A stretch of 29,872 bases of DNA, taken from the NCBI GenBank assembly GCA_910585745.1, contig CAJUFM010000036.1, positions 1-29,872 on the forward strand, given 5' to 3'. A model generated the notes under the pieces. The model saw only the letters and a program-made list of their open reading frames with translations. It was not told the origin of the DNA and did not search any database. Positions within the stretch are counted from its first letter, which is position 1. Every line of letters starts with the position of its first letter. Made by a program: the position numbers and the translations under genes. Positions 22,693 through 29,872 of the stretch are shown one piece after another. This DNA is from an uncultured Eubacterium sp. (lineage in GTDB: Bacteria > Bacillota > Clostridia > Lachnospirales > Lachnospiraceae).

Positions 22693-23959
22693 ATTGGCTC
22701 ACGTAGTTGCGGGGGTTGACGTAAGCTCCATTGACGGATACTCCAAAATGAAGATGTGCTCCGGTGGAGATTCCCGTAGATCCCACATAGGCGATCACAT
22801 CTCCCTGTTTCACCTGTGCCCCTTCACTCACAGCCAGCTTGGAGGCATGCATATATACGGTATACAAGCTGTTTCCATGATACAGCATGATATAATTACC
22901 GGCGCTGGCGCTATATGCCGCAGTCACTACCGTTCCGTCGCCTGCTGCCACGATCGGTGTGCCGGCAGAAACGGCGATATCCATCCCCTGATGATTGGTG
23001 CTGGCACCTGCCGTCGGGCTGGTCCTGCTGCCAAATTCTGATGAGACACGACCCGGTACACGCAGCGGCCAGCGAAGCCCGCCATGATTTACTGGATAGG
23101 TATCTGCCGCAGGGTCGGCAGCAGCCCCGGCTGTTCCGGTTGTTCCATTCTTTGCCTCTGCTGCCTTTCGGGCCGCCTCCCGTTTTTCTATCTCCTTCTG
23201 CTTTTCAAGCAGAAGATTTTCCACTTCACGCTCCGCCTTCGCCACCTTTTCACGAAATGTCTTTGCCTTGGAATCTGTGGCAGTAATGGCCGAATTCAAT
23301 TTTTCTATCTCTGTTTTTTTACTGGATTTCAGACTCTTCAGGGCAGCTTTTTCCGTCGCTGCCTGATCCTTTAATTCTGCAATCTCTTCTACCTTGGATT
23401 CCATCACACCGCGGCGGATCTCTGTACTGTTCTTTGTCTCTACAAATCTGCCGAAAAGATCCTTGTCATATTTGGAAATCTTTTCTATATATTCGGAGCG
23501 GTTCAGGAAATCCCCAAGACTTTCGGCGCTAAAGATCATAGCTACATAATCGTCTCCACCGCTCTCATACATATATTTTATTCGCTTTTTCATCGTTTCA
23601 TACTGTTCTTTTTCAAGATTTTCAGCAATCTCCAGCTGTTCTTCCAGCTTAACAAGCTCTTTCCTGGCCTCCTCAATCTGACCGTCCAGTTTTTTCATCG
23701 TCTTTGAGACATTTTCAATCTTTTTATCCACCTTTTTTACATAATTGAGAATGTTCCCCTTATCCTTCTCCAATGAGGCGATATCTTTTTTCAGTTCATT
23801 CACCCGTTCCTGGGCTTCCTTTTTCGTTTCCTCTGCTTTCTTGATCTGGGCATCAAAATCTGTAGTCTCCGCCATAACACCCGGTTCCCTGTAGGACAGG
23901 CACAGACCAAACACGATCCCAGCTATAAGTATCAACGACAATATTTTTTTCCTGCGCAT
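22691..23959 (-). CDS. EnvC/PcsB-like M23-family murein hydrolase (activator)
   Basis: 422 residues. An N-terminal signal peptide (about 1-30) leads to a long coiled coil (about 34-270), a Gly/Ala-rich linker and a C-terminal LytM/M23 domain (about 295-422). The zinc ligands H323, D327 (NHQGMD) and H404 (AHLHFG) and the catalytic H371 and H402 are all present, so it may be an active peptidoglycan endopeptidase and not only an activator like E. coli EnvC. It begins 14 bp after ftsX. That position is typical for the coiled-coil hydrolase that FtsEX switches on at the septum. ATG start, SD GAGGGG. It is followed by a large palindrome. Confidence 0.92.
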   Translation of the reverse strand: MRRKKILSLILIAGIVFGLCLSYREPGVMAETTDFDAQIKKAEETKKEAQERVNELKKDIASLEKDKGNILNYVKKVDKKIENVSKTMKKLDGQIEEARKELVKLEEQLEIAENLEKEQYETMKKRIKYMYESGGDDYVAMIFSAESLGDFLNRSEYIEKISKYDKDLFGRFVETKNSTEIRRGVMESKVEEIAELKDQAATEKAALKSLKSSKKTEIEKLNSAITATDSKAKTFREKVAKAEREVENLLLEKQKEIEKREAARKAAEAKNGTTGTAGAAADPAADTYPVNHGGLRWPLRVPGRVSSEFGSRTSPTAGASTNHQGMDIAVSAGTPIVAAGDGTVVTAAYSASAGNYIMLYHGNSLYTVYMHASKLAVSEGAQVKQGDVIAYVGSTGISTGAHLHFGVSVNGAYVNPRNYVSQ

Positions 23960-23973
23960 CCTTTATACCCCTC

Positions 23974-24885
23974 TCAAATATTTAAATGTTTACGGACCGT
24001 AAAGAAACTTCCCAGAAATCCTACCCCTATGCCGATCAGCAGACATACCGGAATCAATATGCGGAAGATCTGTGCCGCCTCCAGAAAAGTCAGCCAGCCA
24101 GAGAGCAGGTTAAACTTATTATTAATATAATTGATAATGGAATCATAGCTGACGATCAGTATCGCCAGCGGGATACTGGCACCAATGATGCCGATCACCA
24201 CACCTTCCACGATAAATGGTGCACGAATAAAAAAATCCGAGGCCCCCATAAGCCGCATAATACCGATTTCTGCCCGCCTCACGGTGATCCCAGTGGATAT
24301 CGTGGAATTGATCAGAAAAATCGACACTGCCAAAAGGATCAAAATAATGGCAATCGACACATAACTGATCAGTTTATTTGCATTTTCCAGCCCTTTTGCC
24401 GTATCGTCGGAACGCTTAACCAGTCTGACGCCTTCAATGGTCTCAATATAAGCCGCCACCTCTTCCTGTGCGGAAATATCTTTGATAAATACCTGCCAGG
24501 AAGCTGAATCTTTGAGAGGATTATCGGTCCCAAAACTCTTCACCAGCTCCGGGTTGTCTTTAAAATTCTCTTTTACAAACTGATCCCAGGCTTTCTCAGC
24601 AGAGATAAACTCCATATGATCCACTTCATCCCGGGCTTTAATTGCCTCTCCGATGGAATCGATCTGCTCCTGGGAAATCTCCTCCTCAAAAAAAACTGTT
24701 ACACCCACAGAGGTCTCCACCTCTTTGACCATATGATTAAAATTGCTGACAATGAAATAGAACATTCCAAACAAAAACAGGCAGGCTGCCATCGTACCAA
24801 TGGATGCCAGCGTAAACATACGGTTTTTTCTCATGCTCTTAATTCCCTGTTTTACGCTGTAAAAAAATACACTAATCCCTCTCAT
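23974..24885 (-). CDS. ftsX: Cell-division protein FtsX
   Basis: About 303 residues. FtsX is the membrane half of the FtsEX complex, which couples ATP hydrolysis to outside murein hydrolases. Four membrane segments are visible: about 24-46, 177-201, 227-250 and 273-295. The large extracellular loop between the first and second (about 47-175) is the region that contacts the hydrolase. The frame may open at 24909, but GGTGG 8 nt ahead of the ATG at 24885 and the typical MRGISVFFYSVKQG start favour the latter. It overlaps the ftsE end by 14 bp, implying translational coupling. The M23 gene follows 14 bp later. Confidence 0.95.
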   Translation of the reverse strand: MRGISVFFYSVKQGIKSMRKNRMFTLASIGTMAACLFLFGMFYFIVSNFNHMVKEVETSVGVTVFFEEEISQEQIDSIGEAIKARDEVDHMEFISAEKAWDQFVKENFKDNPELVKSFGTDNPLKDSASWQVFIKDISAQEEVAAYIETIEGVRLVKRSDDTAKGLENANKLISYVSIAIILILLAVSIFLINSTISTGITVRRAEIGIMRLMGASDFFIRAPFIVEGVVIGIIGASIPLAILIVSYDSIINYINNKFNLLSGWLTFLEAAQIFRILIPVCLLIGIGVGFLGSFFTVRKHLNI

Positions 24886-25585
24886 ATTCATATCCACCTT
24901 TTTTATCATCCCGGATCACATGGCCCTCTTCCAGTGTCACTACCCGTTTCTGCATGATATCCACAACATCATTATTATGTGTCACAACTACAACTGTAGT
25001 ACCCATTTTATTTACTTCCTGCAGAAGCATCATGATCTCCCAGGCATTCTGTGGATCCAGATTTCCCGTGGGCTCATCGGCAAGAAGTATGGTAGGCTGG
25101 TTTACCAGCGCCCTGGCGATCGCCACCCGCTGCTGTTCTCCCCCAGAGAGCTCATGAGGGTAAGCATCGGCTTTCTCTGTCAGTCCGACAATAGTGAGCA
25201 TAGTGGACACATTCCGGATGATCTCCCGTTTATTCCTCCCAATGATCCTCTGAGCAAAGGCTACATTTTCAAAGACGGTACGATCCTTTAAAAGACGGAA
25301 ATCCTGAAATACTACACCTATATTCCTGCGGTACAGGGGCACCTGCTTGCGTCTCAGTTTATTTACAAGACGTCCTGCAATATACAATTTCCCGGATGTA
25401 GGGTCCAGCTCTTTTAAAAGCAGCTTGATAAATGTAGATTTGCCAGAACCACTCTTCCCCACCACAAAAACAAACTCCCCCTGTTCAATGCGGAGTGAGA
25501 CATCCTTCAGCGCATCGACACCGGTCTGGTACTGTTTGCTCACGGCATCCAGTGCAATGATCGGTAATGGTTTATTCGTATCCAT
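24872..25585 (-). CDS. ftsE: Cell-division ATP-binding protein FtsE
   Basis: 237 residues, cytoplasmic ABC ATPase partner of FtsX. Walker A GKSGSGKST is at 43-51, the Q-loop in VFQDFRLL, the signature LSGGEQQRVAIARAL near 146, Walker B ILLADEPTGNLDP near 166, and the switch histidine in VVVTHNNDVVD. It starts at an ATG with GGGGAGG upstream, only 15 bp after the regulator gene at 25601. The C-terminal codons overlap ftsX. The short gaps show that regulator, ftsE, ftsX and the M23 gene form one transcription unit. Confidence 0.96.
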   Translation of the reverse strand: MDTNKPLPIIALDAVSKQYQTGVDALKDVSLRIEQGEFVFVVGKSGSGKSTFIKLLLKELDPTSGKLYIAGRLVNKLRRKQVPLYRRNIGVVFQDFRLLKDRTVFENVAFAQRIIGRNKREIIRNVSTMLTIVGLTEKADAYPHELSGGEQQRVAIARALVNQPTILLADEPTGNLDPQNAWEIMMLLQEVNKMGTTVVVVTHNNDVVDIMQKRVVTLEEGHVIRDDKKGGYEYERD

Positions 25586-25600
25586 CCTAAGCCTCCCCGG

Positions 25601-26689
25601 TTAATAATCTATCGTTTCCAGATAATTCATATATTTTACTACCATAAGAGCAATCTTAAAGGTAATCGCATCATCAAATACCCGAAGATCAAGCCCGGTG
25701 CTCTTCTGCAGCTTATCCAGCCGATATACCAGTGTATTCCGGTGTATGTAGAGCTGTCTAGATGTTTCTGAGACATTCAGGTTGTTCTCAAAAAATTTGT
25801 TGATGGTACTCAGCGTCTCCTCATCGAACTCATCTGGCGTCTTATCAGAAAATATTTCTTTTATAAACATTTTACACAGAGGCATGGGAAGCTGGTAGAT
25901 CAGACGGCCGATGCCAAGATTGCTATAGGCAATAACTTTTTTATCACTATAGAAGATCTTCCCTACATCCAGGGCCATCTTTGCCTCTTTATAAGATCTG
26001 GAAACCTCTTTCAGATCTTTTACAATGGTACCAAATGCCACATGAACCCTGGACATCGCCTCCGTGTTCAGCATATCTACGATCACTTCTGCTGTTTTCT
26101 CCAGATCCCCAATCTTTTCTTTCTGACCGATCTCCTTTACAAGAATGATATTTTTCTCATCTACTGCAGTGATAAAATCTTTGGTATGGGATGCAAACAT
26201 ACTCCGCACCGTTTCCAGCGCGCCGCTGTCCTTCTCCTTATTGGTTTCAATAATAAAAGCAACTCTTCTGGCATTCATTTCTATATGAAGTTTTTTGGCG
26301 CGGTTAAAGATATCCACCATGAGCAGATTATCAAGAAGAAGATTTTTAATAAAATTATCCTTATCATATCTTTCCTTGTATGCCACAAGAAGACTCTGAA
26401 TCTGGAACACCAGGATCTTTCCTATGGTGTAGACCTCCTCCGAATCCCCCTGTATGACCACAACATACTCCAGCTGGGTCTCGTCATAGATCTTAAAAAA
26501 CTGAAAACCATTCATCGCCTGGCTGTCTGCCGGTGACTGAACAAAATTTTTACCTTCTTCCACAAAACGAGATACTTCATCTGAAGTCGAAGCCAGTACA
26601 TTTCCCTCTGTATCCATTACGCAAATATCATTTTTTGTAATCCCCTTTATACCATCTACGGTATTCTGCAGTATCTGATTTGATATCAT
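25601..26689 (-). CDS. CdaR/PucR-type transcriptional regulator
   Basis: 362 residues. The N-terminal half (about 1-130) resembles the sugar-diacid recognition domain: ILQNTVDGIKGITKNDICVMDTEGNVLAS. A middle region follows, and the C-terminal helix-turn-helix is SETSRQLYIHRNTLVYRLDKL (about 310-332) then GLDLRVFDDAITFKIALMV, which is characteristic of the PucR/CdaR C-terminal domain. The ligand is not evident. A GTG at 26695 is possible, but GGAGG 7 nt ahead of the ATG at 26689 supports that start. It is the first gene of the ftsEX operon and has its own promoter. A role in controlling division or wall genes is inference from position. Confidence 0.88.
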   Translation of the reverse strand: MISNQILQNTVDGIKGITKNDICVMDTEGNVLASTSDEVSRFVEEGKNFVQSPADSQAMNGFQFFKIYDETQLEYVVVIQGDSEEVYTIGKILVFQIQSLLVAYKERYDKDNFIKNLLLDNLLMVDIFNRAKKLHIEMNARRVAFIIETNKEKDSGALETVRSMFASHTKDFITAVDEKNIILVKEIGQKEKIGDLEKTAEVIVDMLNTEAMSRVHVAFGTIVKDLKEVSRSYKEAKMALDVGKIFYSDKKVIAYSNLGIGRLIYQLPMPLCKMFIKEIFSDKTPDEFDEETLSTINKFFENNLNVSETSRQLYIHRNTLVYRLDKLQKSTGLDLRVFDDAITFKIALMVVKYMNYLETIDY

Positions 26690-26734
26690 CGCCACACCTC
26701 CGAATGCAAGTCTACTCTTGTCGCATTATGAATT

Positions 26735-26763
26735 ATTGTATCATTTTTTACATTAAAAGTAAA
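26735..26763 (-). promoter_or_regulatory. Promoter of the regulator-ftsEX operon
   Basis: On the minus strand TTTACT (26763-26758) and TACAAT (26740-26735) are 17 bp apart, about 46 bp upstream of the regulator ATG. Confidence 0.65.
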
Positions 26764-26842
26764 GCATCTTTAGACACATGCCAGCATTTCCAAATATGTA
26801 AAATTTGTGCTAAATAGATCAACTTTTTCTCCTTGTATATCA

Positions 26843-26871
26843 TTGTGCCAGACAAGTTTATCCTTTATAAT
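26843..26871 (+). promoter_or_regulatory. Promoter of the chemotaxis receptor gene
   Basis: TTGTGC (26843-26848), 17-bp spacer, perfect TATAAT (26866-26871), about 48 bp before the ATG. This is a sigma-A type promoter; I did not see a motility sigma factor (SigD) site. Confidence 0.65.
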
Positions 26872-26919
26872 ATTAACTAATATGATTTACCTATATTCTA
26901 ATAAAGGAGACGGATAAAA

Positions 26920-28968
26920 ATGATCAAGAACCGAAAATTAAGTACCGTCATAACTGCCGCCATTGCAATCGTATCCGCAATCTGTATTTTATTGCTGTTT
27001 CTTTTTGCGAATAACAGTATGACAACCGCTATGAAGACGACTTCCATTGACAACATGAATACCTCTCTGGAAGCCAAGACGAAAATCATTGAACAGTATG
27101 TAACCGACTCTGAAAATTTGTTGATCGCCTACAGTAAAGCTCCGGTAGTAGCAGCTCTCCTGAAAAACCCATCCGATAAAGATCTGCAGAAGACGGCCCA
27201 GGACTTTACCGTGAAATATTTTGAAGGTCTGGATAACTGGGAGGGAATTTATATCGGCGAGTGGGATACCCACGTTATCGCCCATTCCAATCCGGAAGTT
27301 GTAGGGATCACAACCAGGGAAGGAGATGGTCTGAAAGCTTTACAGGATGCCATGACAAAGGCAAATGGGCTTTACAACACAGGAATCATTGTATCTCCCG
27401 CATCGAAAAAATTAATTTTATCCATGTATTGTCCGGTTTTTGATTCGGATGGCACAACGATCCTTGGTTATGTGGGGGGAGGCCCTTTTGCAGCAGGTCT
27501 GAAAGAGCTGCTTGATTCTCTGACTGTAGAGGGATTAAAGAACGCAAAATATTATATGATCAACACTGAGACTGGTGTCCATATTTTCAACGAGGATGAA
27601 GCTCTTATGGCTCAGCCCATAGAAGACAAGATGCTCCTGTCCGTTATTGATGTAATACATAAGGATGCCAAAAAGACGAGCGGAACTCTTGAATATGTCG
27701 CCAATGATAAATCTGATTCCATCGCTGCCTACCGTGCTCTGCCGGATCGTGGCTGGGCTGTGGCATTGAGTGACAGCCAGGCAGAGATCTACGCACAGGC
27801 CAACCAGAGTATGAGAACGCTTGGTGTGATCTGTATCGCAGCTTTTATCTTGATCGCACTGCTTTCCTGGTTTATGATCCGTTTCAGCATCAAACCATTG
27901 AAGGTGATCGAAAATTCTATTGTTGAATTAAAAAATCTTCACCTTACACCGGATGCAAAACTGAAAAAATACACCGACCGGAAAAACGAGATCGGACAGA
28001 TTGCTTCTGCGATGGATTCCTTGTTTTTTACATTTAGTAAGATTGTAGCAACACTGACCCAGTGCTCGGACTTCTTATCGGATTCAGCAAAGAAGATGAC
28101 AGAATCTTCCCATGTGCTTCTGGAATGTTCGGAAGATAACTCTGCGACAACAGAGGAACTCCTTGCGGCCACCGATACTACCAATGAAGCAATCAACCGT
28201 GTGGGAAATGAAATTTCCCGTATCGCCGATATGGTTCAGCAGATTGAAGAAAAAGTACTGATGGGCAGCCAGAAAAGTGAGAATCTGATGAAGATAGTCA
28301 GCGAGATGAAACATAACGCAAACAATTCGCTGCAGTCCACAGAATTCGGTATTGAGGAAAATCAGCAAAATATTGAAGAGGCCATGGTCAAATTACAGTC
28401 ACTTATGCGGATCAACGATATGGCAACACAGATCCTCGATATCACAAGCCAGACCAATCTTTTGTCACTGAACGCTTCCATTGAAGCAGCCAGGGCAGGA
28501 GAAGCAGGAAAAGGTTTTGCCGTTGTGGCAAGTGAGATCGGAAAACTGGCAAACAGTTCTTCCGAAACAGCCACTCAGATCCAGTCGATCTGCGGCGATA
28601 CTACCTCCAACATAGAACATGTTCAAAGCTGTTTCAACAAGATGATAACGTTCCTTAAATCAGATGTGGCAGAACAGTTCCGGGAATTTGTAGATATTGC
28701 AAATGAATACAATTCCTCGATCACAACGATCAAAACCATCATAGAAGAAATTAATGAAGTCTCTACCTTGTTTGTTGAGGCAGTAACAAATATCAAAGAT
28801 CAGATTGAAACCGTACAGAATGCTTCCGGTGAGAATGCCATCGGAGTTGATGATATTATCGAAAAGATTTCTCGGACCACTTCTGCAACAGAAATATTGT
28901 CCAGCGTGGTTAAGAACAATGAAAAAAATGCCTTTTTCATTCACGATATCCTCAATAAGTTTTCATAA
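26920..28968 (+). CDS. Methyl-accepting chemotaxis protein with extracellular Cache-type sensor
   Basis: 682 residues. A first membrane segment (about 10-33) and a second (about 297-320) enclose a roughly 260-residue extracytoplasmic sensor with the look of a double Cache domain (WEGIYIGEWDTHVIAHSNPEVVG, YVGGGPFAAGLKELL). A HAMP domain follows (about 320-375). The cytoplasmic signalling domain carries the hairpin tip SLNASIEAARAGEAGKGFAVVASEIGKLA near 515-545, where CheW and CheA bind. There is no C-terminal pentapeptide tether for CheR. Start ATG after AAGGAG. The ligand is unknown; Cache domains often bind small organic acids or amino acids. It stands alone with its own promoter and a TTCG-loop terminator. 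Confidence 0.93.
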   Translation: MIKNRKLSTVITAAIAIVSAICILLLFLFANNSMTTAMKTTSIDNMNTSLEAKTKIIEQYVTDSENLLIAYSKAPVVAALLKNPSDKDLQKTAQDFTVKYFEGLDNWEGIYIGEWDTHVIAHSNPEVVGITTREGDGLKALQDAMTKANGLYNTGIIVSPASKKLILSMYCPVFDSDGTTILGYVGGGPFAAGLKELLDSLTVEGLKNAKYYMINTETGVHIFNEDEALMAQPIEDKMLLSVIDVIHKDAKKTSGTLEYVANDKSDSIAAYRALPDRGWAVALSDSQAEIYAQANQSMRTLGVICIAAFILIALLSWFMIRFSIKPLKVIENSIVELKNLHLTPDAKLKKYTDRKNEIGQIASAMDSLFFTFSKIVATLTQCSDFLSDSAKKMTESSHVLLECSEDNSATTEELLAATDTTNEAINRVGNEISRIADMVQQIEEKVLMGSQKSENLMKIVSEMKHNANNSLQSTEFGIEENQQNIEEAMVKLQSLMRINDMATQILDITSQTNLLSLNASIEAARAGEAGKGFAVVASEIGKLANSSSETATQIQSICGDTTSNIEHVQSCFNKMITFLKSDVAEQFREFVDIANEYNSSITTIKTIIEEINEVSTLFVEAVTNIKDQIETVQNASGENAIGVDDIIEKISRTTSATEILSSVVKNNEKNAFFIHDILNKFS

Positions 28969-28997
28969 AAAAGCTACGGCTGAAAAAATGATCAGCT

Positions 28998-29025
28998 CAA
29001 AAGAATGGCTTCGGCCATTCTTTTG
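28998..29025. terminator. UUCG-loop terminator of the chemotaxis receptor gene
   Basis: A 12-bp perfect stem, CAAAAGAATGGC (28998-29009) with GCCATTCTTTTG (29014-29025), closes on a TTCG tetraloop. The stem ends in A4/T4, so it can act on both strands. Confidence 0.8.
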
Positions 29026-29048
29026 CTCCGCGAATGAGAACTTGTAAA

Positions 29049-29094
29049 AGAAAGGTGCCCTCGTAAACCAAACTGTGTACGAGGGCACCTTTCT
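29049..29094. terminator. Second hairpin in the convergent intergenic region
   Basis: A perfect 17-bp stem pairs 29049-29065 with 29078-29094 around a 12-nt loop. It lies between the receptor gene and the ABC ATPase gene and is probably a bidirectional terminator or mRNA-end barrier. Confidence 0.7.
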
Positions 29095-29102
29095 TGGCCG
29101 TT

Positions 29103-29152
29103 AAAAACACCTGTGCCAGCGATCTTTAAGAATCACTGGCACAGGTGTTTTT
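29103..29152. terminator. Terminator of the sugar ABC transporter gene
   Basis: A perfect 17-bp stem pairs 29103-29119 (AAAAACACCTGTGCCAG) with 29136-29152 around a 16-nt loop. On the minus strand the stem ends in a T5 run, just after the ABC ATPase stop. On the plus strand it ends in T6, so it is bidirectional. Confidence 0.85.
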
Positions 29153-29184
29153 TCATGATCTACATAGAAAATATTATTCCAGGC

Positions 29185-29872
29185 TTAGTTTGTAATGGTG
29201 TTCTCTGTCTCTTTGTCAAACAGATGAATCTTCTCCGCATCGAGTGCAATCTTAATCGTGTCACCCGGGCGGGCTGTCGTACGAGGATTCACGCGAACAG
29301 TAATATCATGGTTTTCAATAGTGAAGTAAAGGAATACTTCTGCACCAAGCATCTCATATACTTTAACAGTAGCCTCAAGAGTAGTCTCCGGTGAATTGCT
29401 GATGAACATCTCTTCATCTTTAATATCTTCCGGACGAATACCAAAGATCACATCCTTATTCTCATAGCCTCCTTCGATCAATTTCTTCGCTTTGCTTTCA
29501 GGAAGCTTTATAGTGTTAGCACCAAAGGTAAGAAGTACATCGGAACCAGATACATTCACTCTCGCCTTGATGAAGTTCATCTGAGGTGAACCAATGAATC
29601 CTGCTACAAACAGGTTATTCGGTCTCATGTAAAGATCCAGTGGACTGTCAACCTGCTGTACTACGCCGTCTTTCATAACGACGATACGTGTACCAAGGGT
29701 CAGCGCCTCTGTCTGGTCATGGGTTACGTAGATAATCGTTGTTTCCAGTCTCTGATGAAGCTTGGAGATCTCAATACGCATCTGGACACGAAGCTTTGCA
29801 TCCAAGTTAGAAAGAGGCTCATCCATAAGGAATACTTTTGGATCACGCACAATCGCACGTCCCATCGCCACA
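29185..29872 (-). CDS. Sugar ABC transporter ATP-binding protein, MsmK/UgpC type (5' part cut by the window edge)
   Basis: Only the C-terminal 229 or so residues are present; Walker A and the signature motif lie beyond the right edge. Visible parts are GRAIVRDPKVFLMDEPLSNLDAKLR (Walker B and D-loop), the switch histidine in IIYVTHDQTEALTLG, and a C-terminal regulatory OB-fold (TOBE) domain with FGIRPEDI, YEMLGAEVFLYF and the closing KIHLFDKETE. This is the shared ATPase of carbohydrate importers for oligosaccharides or glycerol phosphate in Firmicutes. The first listed methionine is internal, so the true start is outside. It is followed by a strong terminator, so it ends its operon. Confidence 0.93.
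   Translation of the reverse strand, partial: VAMGRAIVRDPKVFLMDEPLSNLDAKLRVQMRIEISKLHQRLETTIIYVTHDQTEALTLGTRIVVMKDGVVQQVDSPLDLYMRPNNLFVAGFIGSPQMNFIKARVNVSGSDVLLTFGANTIKLPESKAKKLIEGGYENKDVIFGIRPEDIKDEEMFISNSPETTLEATVKVYEMLGAEVFLYFTIENHDITVRVNPRTTARPGDTIKIALDAEKIHLFDKETENTITN

Noticed and set aside
22395..22706. Plus-strand open frame of 103 codons with repeated SLSLGxHSHFVL units
   Set aside because: The protein repeat is only the translation of the 46-48 bp DNA repeats and the palindrome; it has no ribosome binding site.

Overview
The window looks like a chromosomal segment of an anaerobic Firmicute, most likely a gut Lachnospiraceae (class Clostridia). The grounds are the long single-chain PurL, the ftsEX/M23 peptidase/S41 peptidase/uvrBA neighbourhood, a flavodiiron protein, strong AGGAGG-type ribosome binding sites and sigma-A promoters. 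The placement rests on recognising protein families by eye, not on a database search. Most genes are on the minus strand.

Layout from left to right. 1-5410: purL, a membrane-anchored PrsA/SurA-like foldase and tRNA-Leu(CAG), all minus, with a large palindromic structure just past the purL stop. 5410-6690: two plus-strand genes, a small membrane protein and a degenerate phosphoribosyltransferase, the latter behind a very clear TTGTCA-17-TATAAT promoter. 6700-9460: a probable minus operon rfbC-fprA-moeB/thiF, divergent from plus-strand tyrA (9457-10374). 10486-12135: an unusual single protein joining an SGNH hydrolase to a maltose/galactoside-type O-acetyltransferase through a charged coiled coil. 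12292-19550: yfbR, uvrA and uvrB, followed (upstream in transcription) by a RhuM-family gene and a second, truncated 5' copy of uvrB. 19549-26695: glpK, ctpA-like S41 protease, EnvC/PcsB-like M23 protein, ftsX, ftsE and a CdaR/PucR-type regulator, all minus. 26920-28968: a plus-strand methyl-accepting chemotaxis protein. 28999-29152: three stacked hairpins. The right edge cuts a MsmK/UgpC-type sugar ABC transporter ATPase.

Functional links. FtsE, FtsX and the M23 protein form the expected septal peptidoglycan hydrolase activation module, with CtpA as an envelope protease and a ligand-sensing regulator translated just ahead of ftsE. UvrA and UvrB are the nucleotide excision repair damage-recognition pair. 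The rfbC-fprA-moeB cluster mixes a deoxysugar epimerase with an O2/NO-detoxifying flavodiiron protein and a sulfur-carrier activating enzyme.

The most interesting part is 17600-19530. A strong promoter (TTGCAA-17-TATAAT) with a good Gram-positive LexA box lies upstream of a truncated uvrB' that keeps only the Walker A region. A rhuM gene follows, then an intact uvrB with a different first dozen codons and no visible LexA box. The two uvrB copies share about 198 bp with 8 differences, all silent, so they seem to have diverged as working alleles before being brought together. I read this as acquisition of a rhuM-uvrB allele by recombination at the native SOS-regulated uvrB, leaving rhuM behind an SOS promoter.
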